The notes under the pieces: generated by a model
Seen by the model: the letters and a program-made list of their open reading frames with translations, nothing else
Told to the model about the DNA's origin: nothing
Database searches by the model: none
Translations under genes and position numbers: made by a program
NCBI GenBank assembly: GCA_031274465.1
Contig: JAISQC010000186.1
Span: forward strand, 1 to 11,721
Length of the DNA stretch: 11,721 nucleotides
DNA from: Synergistaceae bacterium
GTDB taxonomy: Bacteria > Synergistota > Synergistia > Synergistales > Synergistaceae
Direction: 5' to 3'
Shown here: positions 7,097-11,721 of the stretch, in pieces
How positions within the stretch are numbered: the first letter of the stretch is position 1
How the letters are laid out: each line of letters starts with the position of its first letter

Positions 7097-7151
7097 CTTA
7101 TAAAAACGTTTACGATTTTCCAAAGTTATCACCATCGCAAATTTTTGTCAA
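7097..7151 (-). promoter_or_regulatory. Candidate promoter(s) of transporter operon 1
   Basis: On the minus strand a perfect -35 TTGACA (7146-7151) is followed by a 17-bp spacer and TAACTT (7123-7128), preceded by TG one base upstream (extended -10). A second possible -10, TATAAG (7097-7102), lies further down with only a weak -35 (TTTGGA) 16 bp before it; with that pair, the palindrome at 7103-7112 would fall in the spacer. With the first pair, the palindrome lies just downstream of the start point. The leader to the ATPase start at 7005 would be roughly 85-110 nt. Confidence 0.6.
7103..7112. promoter_or_regulatory. Putative LacI-family operator for operon 1
   Basis: Perfect 8-bp palindrome AAACGTTT (7104-7111) with a central CG, the hallmark of LacI-family sites. 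It shares the 10-mer AAAAACGTTT (7102-7111) with the palindrome at the regulator's own promoter (7290-7299). It overlaps or abuts the operon 1 promoter, so binding would repress. Confidence 0.6.
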
Positions 7152-7258
7152 TATCTAAAACTACAGGTTTAAATCACAGGCTCGAAGCCGCAGGTGTGGG
7201 AGCGGCGCGGAAGGCGCGGGGTTTTGGGCAGGGTTCTAATGTTTTTGGCCAAGTTTGC

Positions 7259-7287
7259 TTGAGCATTTGCGGATTTTGTCTTATACT
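7259..7287 (+). promoter_or_regulatory. Promoter of the LacI-family regulator gene
   Basis: TTGAGC (7259-7264), a 17-bp spacer and TATACT (7282-7287), a good sigma-70-type match. Start of transcription is expected near 7294, inside the AAAACGTTTT palindrome, with a leader of about 30 nt before the ATG at 7326. Confidence 0.7.
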
Positions 7288-7290
7288 AGA

Positions 7291-7300
7291 AAAACGTTTT
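7291..7300. promoter_or_regulatory. Putative LacI-family operator for autoregulation
   Basis: AAAACGTTTT is a perfect 10-bp palindrome with central CG, immediately after the -10 box. It is placed to block initiation of the regulator gene. The centre-to-centre distance to the operon 1 site is 188 bp, so looping between the two is possible. Confidence 0.65.
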
Positions 7301-7325
7301 CTATCATTGCCGTGGGGGCACATCG

Positions 7326-8324
7326 ATGTCAAAATACAATATGCGCGACGTGGCGAAGCTTGCCGGTGTCTCCATCGCCACAGTCTCGCACACGATAAAC
7401 AACACGCGGTCAGTGTCGGAGAGGTCGAAGAGCAAGGTGCTTACGGCGATAGACCAGCTCGGGTACTCGCCCGACGTATTCGCGCGCGGCATGCGCACCG
7501 GCAAGAAGAACATAATAGGCTTTATAGTGCCGGATATTTCAAACAAATATTTTGCGACGATAATCGAGCGGGTCGAGGATGTGATCTCGGACAAGGGGTA
7601 CATCCTGACGATCCTGAACACCAAGGAGGACCCGGCGCGCGAGATAGAGCACGTGAGATACTTGGTGTCCGGCGTCGTTGACGGGCTGCTCATCGCTTCG
7701 ACCTTGGAGGACATAGGGGATTTGCGCGCAATGCTGCCGGATGGCCTGCCGGTCGTCCTGGTGGACAGGAAAGACGAGTCCGCGAGGTACGACAGCGTGG
7801 TGGTTAGCAACTATCAGGCGCTTTATCAGGGAGTGCGGAGGCTGGTCAAGGACGGGCACAGGCGGATAGGGTACGTAGCAGGGATGCCGAGGCTCTCCAC
7901 GACCAAAGAGCGCCTCGGGGCGTACGTCCAGGCGATGAAGGACTGCTCCGTCCCCCTCGAAGAGGGCTTCGTGCAATACGGCAACTCCATGCAGGAGAGC
8001 GCGTATTCTTGCATGGGCGAGCTGATGGGGAAAAATTGCACGGCGATAGCCGTGTCCAACGGGCAGATGTCGCTAGACGCGTTCGAGTACGCGTGCGCCA
8101 ATGGGCTGGAGATCGGGCGCGACGTCGATCTGCTCTGTTTCAGCGACTTCGACAACACGCTCGTCAAATATTTCCCGATGTACGTCGTCTCGCAGCCGGT
8201 GAAAGACTTAGGCTATCTCGCGGGCAAGCAGATACTGGCCCGGATAGAAAACGAGTCTGCCCCGGTGCGCGAAGTTTTGCTGTGCGGGGCTTTTTTCTCG
8301 AAAAACGACCCCAAAGAATTCTAA
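7326..8324 (+). CDS. LacI/GalR-family transcriptional regulator
   Basis: 332 aa, full length for the family. N-terminal helix-turn-helix: NMRDVAKLAGVSIATVSHTINN (5-26), with recognition helix starting at S16. The hinge region SPDVFARGMRTGK (48-60) follows. The family's leucine that wedges into the operator's central CG is M56 here. Residues from about 61 onwards form a Peripla_BP-like effector domain (IIGFIVPDISNKYFATII, VDGLLIAS, R196 in TTKERLGAY, D274 in CFSDFDNT). These positions suggest a sugar-like effector, probably the ligand of one or both adjacent importers (inference from context). ATG at 7326 with GGGGG at 7314-7318. Its own promoter overlaps a palindrome typical of LacI-family operators, and a second such palindrome sits at the divergent operon 1 promoter, so it is likely a local repressor and autoregulator. 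It could also regulate system 2 downstream. Confidence 0.95.
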   Translation: MSKYNMRDVAKLAGVSIATVSHTINNTRSVSERSKSKVLTAIDQLGYSPDVFARGMRTGKKNIIGFIVPDISNKYFATIIERVEDVISDKGYILTILNTKEDPAREIEHVRYLVSGVVDGLLIASTLEDIGDLRAMLPDGLPVVLVDRKDESARYDSVVVSNYQALYQGVRRLVKDGHRRIGYVAGMPRLSTTKERLGAYVQAMKDCSVPLEEGFVQYGNSMQESAYSCMGELMGKNCTAIAVSNGQMSLDAFEYACANGLEIGRDVDLLCFSDFDNTLVKYFPMYVVSQPVKDLGYLAGKQILARIENESAPVREVLLCGAFFSKNDPKEF

Positions 8325-8648
8325 GAAATTAGTGTTTCCCTAATCCCAACAAAGTCCATCTTTCCCGTAAAAAAAGCGGTGTTTTTTTCGCGTGCCGTTC
8401 GATGATGCGCACAATTACGTCCATATTTTCCGTCGATGATTCCATCGAAAAACGCGGGCCGAGGGTCTATCATCGTATCCGTCAAAACGCCCACTCAAGG
8501 AACCGCTGAATTGATTGACAAAAGAACTGCAAGGCTCTCGCAAAATTTGCGATTCCTTGAATCCATTCGGTTTTGCACCGCTTTAAGTTTCGGGATGGTC
8601 CCGGCGGGGCCGGTTGGATGCTGGTGGGCTGTGGAAAGGATGGCGCGT
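8325..8648 (+). promoter_or_regulatory. Intergenic leader/control region upstream of transporter operon 2
   Basis: About 324 bp. An open frame from an ATG at 8436 joins the binding-protein gene, but its sequence is not protein-like up to the signal peptide, so I treat it as non-coding. Contents: an A7-GCGGTG-T7 inverted repeat (8369-8388) that may be a weak terminator of the regulator gene; a perfect 6-bp hairpin TCGATG-ATTC-CATCGA (8433-8448); a TTGACA (8515-8520) with no good -10 at normal spacing; a 15-bp palindrome (8538-8552); and a CCGGC-GGG-GCCGG hairpin (8601-8613) shortly before the ribosome binding site. Half-site-like AAAACGC occurs near 8450 and 8485, but no full AAACGTTT palindrome. 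Confidence 0.6.
8538..8552. promoter_or_regulatory. 15-bp palindrome, candidate regulatory site of operon 2
   Basis: TCGCAAAATTTGCGA is a perfect palindrome around a central A. It starts 17 bp after a TTGACA, where a -10 would normally sit. The 12-mer AAAATTTGCGAT (8542-8553) recurs exactly at 7134-7145 on the minus strand, just inside the -35 of operon 1, in the same orientation relative to transcription. Confidence 0.5.
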
Positions 8649-9563
8649 ATGAAGAAGTTGTTTGCAGTTGCGTTGTTTTTGGCGGTGGCGCTTGCCGCCG
8701 GAGGGACGGCGTTTGCGGCCCCCCGCACCTTCGCGGTGGTGTATCCGATAATAAACCCGTTCTTCGAAGCCACTTCGCGCGGCGCAGAGGACGAGGCGAA
8801 AACCCTTGGAGTGGAAGTCCTCATCAAGGGCCCCGACCGTTCCGACGTGCAGCAGCAGATCGAGATAGTGGAGAACCTGATAGCCATGAAGGTAGACGGG
8901 TTCGGCATAGGCCCGACCGACTCGAAGGCGCTCACCCCGTTGCTGAACAGGGCTATGGAGCTGGGCATCAAGGTCGTTACTTTCGACACTGACGCCCCCG
9001 ACAGCAAACGCCTCGGATACATCGGCACGGACAACGTCAAGGCGGGAGAGCACATGGGAGAGGCCTTGGGCGTGGCTCTGGGCGGCAAGGGCAAAGTCCT
9101 CGTGAGCCAGGGCATATCCTCGCAGCTCAACCTCGTGCAACGCCTCGAAGGCGTGCAGAAGGTGCTGGCCGAAAAATATCCCGGCATCCAGGTGGTGGAC
9201 GTGCAGTCGGGCCAGGGCGATCCCAACAAGACGCTCTCGAACATAGAGGACATGGTGAGCGCCCATCCGGATTTCGACGCGCTGATCGGAATGGATTCCT
9301 ATGCCGGCCCGGCGATGGTCACGGCATGGAAGGCCAAGGGGCTCAAGCAGATAGCCATAACGTTCGACGATCTGCCGGAAGTCATAGGCGGGGTTCGCGA
9401 CGGGCAGATCTACTCGGCTATCGTCCAGCGCCAGTACGCGTGGGGCGTCAACGTGGTGAACCAGCTCAACATGGCGTGCGACGGCAAGCCCATCCCGGCC
9501 AACAGCGACACTGGCACGCTTGAGATAACGAAAGCCAACGTGGACCAATACTACCCCAAATAA
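8649..9563 (+). CDS. CUT2-class ABC transporter periplasmic substrate-binding protein (RbsB-like), system 2
   Basis: 304 aa with signal peptide MKKLFAVALFLAVALAAGG and likely cleavage at AFA (21-23). The two-lobe fold of the RbsB type is indicated by INPFFEATSRGAEDEA (35-50; the NPFF of ribose-type pockets), FDTDAPDSKRLGYIGTDN (112-129), R165 in LVQRLEG, GMDSYAGPA (214-222), FDD (239-241) and VQRQYAWG (259-266). D113 matches RbsB D89, but the neighbouring arginine is replaced by T114. R261 stands where RbsB has a ligand-binding glutamine. So the ligand probably differs from ribose and from that of system 1. The ATG at 8649 is preferred because AAGGA (8636-8640) is 8 nt upstream; an in-frame ATG at 8640 overlaps that site. 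First gene of operon 2, followed after 10 bp by the permease. It is only distantly similar to the system 1 binding protein. Confidence 0.94.
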   Translation: MKKLFAVALFLAVALAAGGTAFAAPRTFAVVYPIINPFFEATSRGAEDEAKTLGVEVLIKGPDRSDVQQQIEIVENLIAMKVDGFGIGPTDSKALTPLLNRAMELGIKVVTFDTDAPDSKRLGYIGTDNVKAGEHMGEALGVALGGKGKVLVSQGISSQLNLVQRLEGVQKVLAEKYPGIQVVDVQSGQGDPNKTLSNIEDMVSAHPDFDALIGMDSYAGPAMVTAWKAKGLKQIAITFDDLPEVIGGVRDGQIYSAIVQRQYAWGVNVVNQLNMACDGKPIPANSDTGTLEITKANVDQYYPK

Positions 9564-9573
9564 GGCGAATTAC

Positions 9574-10536
9574 GTGAAAACCAAGCTGTGGTATCTGAGG
9601 CGGTTGACCGAGAGCAGGGAGAGCAGCCTTCTTTTGGTTGTGGTGCTGGTGGGCGCAATTTTCTCCGTAGGCACCAAGACGTTCTTCTCGGTGGAGAACA
9701 TCCTCAACATCTGCAAGCAGGTCACCCTCGTCACCATGGTTGCCGCTGGGCAGACTTTCATCATCACCTCGGGGGGGATCGACCTGTCGGTCGGCTCCTC
9801 CCTCGGTTTGTCCAGCGTCATCATGTCGTGGCTGATAAAAAACGGGGTGTCCCTGCCGATATCGATCCCGGCAGGGATAGTCACCGGCATCGTCTTCGGT
9901 TTTTTGAACGGGTTTTTCATAACGCGGCTGCGGCTTCCGCCGTTCATCGTGACTCTCGGCATGGCTTCGGTCGGCCGCGGCCTGCTGCTCATAATAACAA
10001 GAGGATACTCAATAGTCATTGATTCACCACTCATTATGTCTCTGGGCAACGACAGGGTAATGGGGATACCGATCATGGCCATGTTCATGCCAGTGGTCGT
10101 GGTCGCGGCAGCCCTGCTGCTGGGGCGCACGGTCTTCGGCAACCACGTCAAGGCGGTCGGCGGCAACGAGCTTGCCACAAGGCTATGCGGCATCAACGTG
10201 GACTGGCTCAAGATAAAGATATACACGCTCGCCGGCCTCTTCTGCGGCATCGCCGGAGTCATAATGACGGGGCGCCTCAACGGCGGCAACCCCAACGCGG
10301 GCCTCAACTTCGACATGGACACCATAGGCGCCGTGGTCATAGGCGGCACGAGCATGCAGGGCGGGTCAGGCACGATCATCGGCACGATGCTGGGCGCCGT
10401 CCTCATGGGCATGATCCGCAACGGGCTGGTCCTGTGGAACGTCAACATGTACTGGACCACGGTCACGACGGGGGCGATCATAATCGTCGTCTGCGCGGTG
10501 GACAGCTTCACTTCGAGGCAAAAGGACAAAGCGTAA
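9574..10536 (+). CDS. CUT2-class ABC transporter permease (RbsC-like), system 2
   Basis: 320 aa from a GTG start at 9574, 10 bp after the binding-protein stop, with AAGG at 9562-9565 as a modest ribosome binding site. Polytopic BPD_transp_2 membrane protein. Landmarks: SGGIDLSVGSSLG (66-78), RLPPFIVTLGMASVGRG (120-136), the coupling loop FGNHVKAVGGNELATRLCGIN (188-208), GGTSMQGGSGTIIGT (257-271) and MGMIRNGLVLWNV (278-290). It differs from the system 1 permease over most of its length outside these motifs, so the two systems are not a recent duplication. A short stretch (about 9989-10042) uses ATA, ACA, AGA, TCA, CCA and ATT codons unlike the rest of the gene. Stop TAA at 10534-10536, 4 bp before the ATPase start. 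Confidence 0.95.
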   Translation: MKTKLWYLRRLTESRESSLLLVVVLVGAIFSVGTKTFFSVENILNICKQVTLVTMVAAGQTFIITSGGIDLSVGSSLGLSSVIMSWLIKNGVSLPISIPAGIVTGIVFGFLNGFFITRLRLPPFIVTLGMASVGRGLLLIITRGYSIVIDSPLIMSLGNDRVMGIPIMAMFMPVVVVAAALLLGRTVFGNHVKAVGGNELATRLCGINVDWLKIKIYTLAGLFCGIAGVIMTGRLNGGNPNAGLNFDMDTIGAVVIGGTSMQGGSGTIIGTMLGAVLMGMIRNGLVLWNVNMYWTTVTTGAIIIVVCAVDSFTSRQKDKA

Positions 10537-10540
10537 GGGC

Positions 10541-11721
10541 ATGTCGCGCGGCGAAACGATACTCAGCATGAAGGATATATCGAAGGCGTTCCCGGGAGTG
10601 CAGGCCCTCTCGGGCGTCTCCTTCGATCTTCGCAGGGGGGAGATACACGGCATATGCGGAGAGAACGGCGCCGGAAAGACCACGCTGATGAAGGTGCTCG
10701 GGGGCATCAACGCCCCCGATTCGGGCGTCGTTGAGATTCACGGCAAACCCGTCCTCATAGCGGACCCATACGAGTCGATAAGACACCGCATCAGCGTCAT
10801 CTATCAGGAATTCAACCTCGTCCCGACGCTTAGCGTGGCAGAGAACATATATCTTGGCAAGGAGCCCCGGGGCGGCTTGCTTGGGGCGTCCCCGAAGCGC
10901 GAGGAAATGGCGCGCGGGGCAGGGGCGATAATGTCGCGCCTCGGGATGCCGGGCCTCGACTGCCGCCAGCTCGTTAAAAATTTGAGCATAGCGGAGCAGG
11001 AGCTGGTCGAGATCGGCAAGGCCCTACTGAACGACGCCGAAATACTGATAATGGACGAGCCGACCGCCGTGCTAACCCCGCGCGAGACGGAAGCCCTGTT
11101 CGGCGTCGTCCGCAGCCTCGCGGGCGACGGCATGTCGGTGATCTACATATCCCACCGCCTCGAAGAGGTCACGTCCATGTGCGACCGAATAACCGTGCTG
11201 CGCGACGGCAGGCTCATAACCGTGCTGGACAACGGGCGGCGCGGCGTCACAAAGGATGTTCTGGTAAGCCATATGGTGGGGCGCGACCTCGGAAATTTTT
11301 ATTCCAGAAGCGCCTGCCACGCGCAAGAGCAGGTCCTTCTGGAAGTTCGCGGGCTGTCGCTCAAAGGTAAGTTCAAAGACATCAGCTTCAAGCTCCGCAA
11401 GGGGGAGGTGCTCGGGTTCGCGGGGCTCATCGGCGCGGGTCGCACCGAGGTTGTCAAGTCGATATTCGGCTTTCCTCCGCCGGACACAGGGGAAATTTAT
11501 CTGGAGGGCGCGCTCGTCGAAAACAAAAGCGCCGAAGGGGCGATAAAAAATGGGTTCGGTTTCGTCCCGGAGGACAGGAAAAAGGAGGGGCTGGTGCTGG
11601 GCATGTCCCTCGGCGACAACATAGCCCTGCCGAACGCGGAAATGGTTTCCACGCGCGGATGGATGGACCCCAAGCGGCAGGGCGCTCTTTCGGCCCGTTT
11701 TTTCGAGAGCATGTCGATTCA
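10541..11721 (+). CDS. CUT2-class ABC transporter ATP-binding protein, tandem NBD (RbsA/MglA-like), system 2, truncated by window edge
   Basis: 393 complete codons are visible, with no stop; about 100-120 residues are expected beyond the edge. The start ATG at 10541 gives MSRGETILSMKDISKAFPGV, in register with the family; the Shine-Dalgarno is poor (AAGGG almost touching the ATG), so coupling to the permease is likely. NBD1: Walker A GENGAGKT (40-47), Q-loop YQEFNL (88-93), signature LSIAEQE (148-154; relatives mostly have QQ at the end), Walker B ILIMDEPTAVL (168-178), H-loop SH (204-205). NBD2 begins around residue 255 and has a degenerate Walker A (GLIGAGRTE, no Lys) and PEDRKKEG. The NBD2 signature and Walker B lie outside the window. 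As in RbsA, one functional ATP site is expected. Confidence 0.95.
   Translation, partial: MSRGETILSMKDISKAFPGVQALSGVSFDLRRGEIHGICGENGAGKTTLMKVLGGINAPDSGVVEIHGKPVLIADPYESIRHRISVIYQEFNLVPTLSVAENIYLGKEPRGGLLGASPKREEMARGAGAIMSRLGMPGLDCRQLVKNLSIAEQELVEIGKALLNDAEILIMDEPTAVLTPRETEALFGVVRSLAGDGMSVIYISHRLEEVTSMCDRITVLRDGRLITVLDNGRRGVTKDVLVSHMVGRDLGNFYSRSACHAQEQVLLEVRGLSLKGKFKDISFKLRKGEVLGFAGLIGAGRTEVVKSIFGFPPPDTGEIYLEGALVENKSAEGAIKNGFGFVPEDRKKEGLVLGMSLGDNIALPNAEMVSTRGWMDPKRQGALSARFFESMSI

Larger units (their letters stand above)
7006..7325. promoter_or_regulatory. Divergent control region between transporter operon 1 and the LacI-family gene
   Basis: 320 bp with no gene. The two ends are AT-rich and carry a promoter and a CG-centred palindrome each (7097-7151 and 7259-7300). 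The middle (about 7179-7225) is GC-rich, with a small GGCT-CGA-AGCC hairpin at 7179-7189 and a GGCGCGG repetition near 7204-7219. I see no riboswitch-like fold or small coding frame that I would defend. Confidence 0.8.

Noticed and set aside
8369..8388. A7/T7 inverted repeat as a firm terminator of the regulator gene
   Set aside because: The stem is only A-T pairs, with no GC-rich base. It may contribute to termination or DNA bending, but I do not list it as a terminator.
8436..8648. N-terminal extension of the system 2 binding protein from the ATG at 8436
   Set aside because: The added 71 residues precede a textbook signal peptide and lack a ribosome binding site; the start at 8649 has one at proper spacing.
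8583..10529. Long - strand open frames opposite the system 2 binding-protein and permease genes (about 320 codons each)
   Set aside because: Antisense shadows of convincing genes; the translations lack family motifs, and the second is a Met/Pro/Thr-rich mirror of a membrane protein.
1..11721. A CRISPR array, tRNA/rRNA gene, toxin-antitoxin pair or defence island
   Set aside because: No regularly spaced repeats, cloverleaf-like sequence or matching protein families were seen; the only nuclease-like protein is the Rpn-family one.

Overview
This is a GC-rich bacterial window, dense in genes and with short intergenic gaps. Frequent ATA and AGG codons beside GC-rich third positions, an REC-GGDEF protein, an Rpn/PD-(D/E)XK family protein and CUT2-type ABC importers would fit an anaerobe such as a member of the Synergistota. 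That assignment is a guess from style: there is no rRNA or marker gene here.

Left part (1-1348, + strand): the C-terminal end of a protein that begins outside the window, possibly a hybrid sensor kinase or response regulator. It is followed by a complete REC-GGDEF response regulator, a predicted diguanylate cyclase with GGEEF active site and RxxD inhibitory site. The two may form a phosphorelay/c-di-GMP pair.

Middle-left part (1364-3247, - strand): a PD-(D/E)XK nuclease-family protein (Rpn/transposase-like, PF12784 type) with an EGRA tetrapeptide repeat. Downstream of it lies a short, divergent FMN-dependent alpha-hydroxy-acid dehydrogenase-like protein that lacks the family's catalytic arginine. 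A strong -10 box precedes the pair.

Right part (3366-11721): two complete-looking import systems of the ribose/galactose (CUT2, RbsABC) class around one LacI-family regulator gene. System 1 is on the - strand in the order ATPase, permease, substrate-binding protein, and ends in a hairpin terminator. System 2 is on the + strand in the order binding protein, permease, ATPase; its ATPase runs off the right edge. The regulator (7326-8324, +) lies between them. The 320-bp divergent region between system 1 and the regulator holds a promoter on each strand. Each has an AAACGTTT-cored palindrome close to it, as expected for a LacI-family operator, so autoregulation and control of system 1 are likely. 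A separate exact 12-nt element (AAAATTTGCGAT) lies upstream of both transporter operons in the same orientation relative to transcription, and is part of a 15-bp palindrome in front of system 2. This suggests shared regulation of the two importers.

No catabolic genes (kinase, isomerase, aldolase) are visible beside the transporters, so the ligands cannot be named. I see no tRNA, rRNA, CRISPR array or intact insertion sequence. I do not see a clearly new defence or mobile system. The most unusual items are the dual-importer regulatory layout and the active-site changes in the FMN-dependent enzyme.
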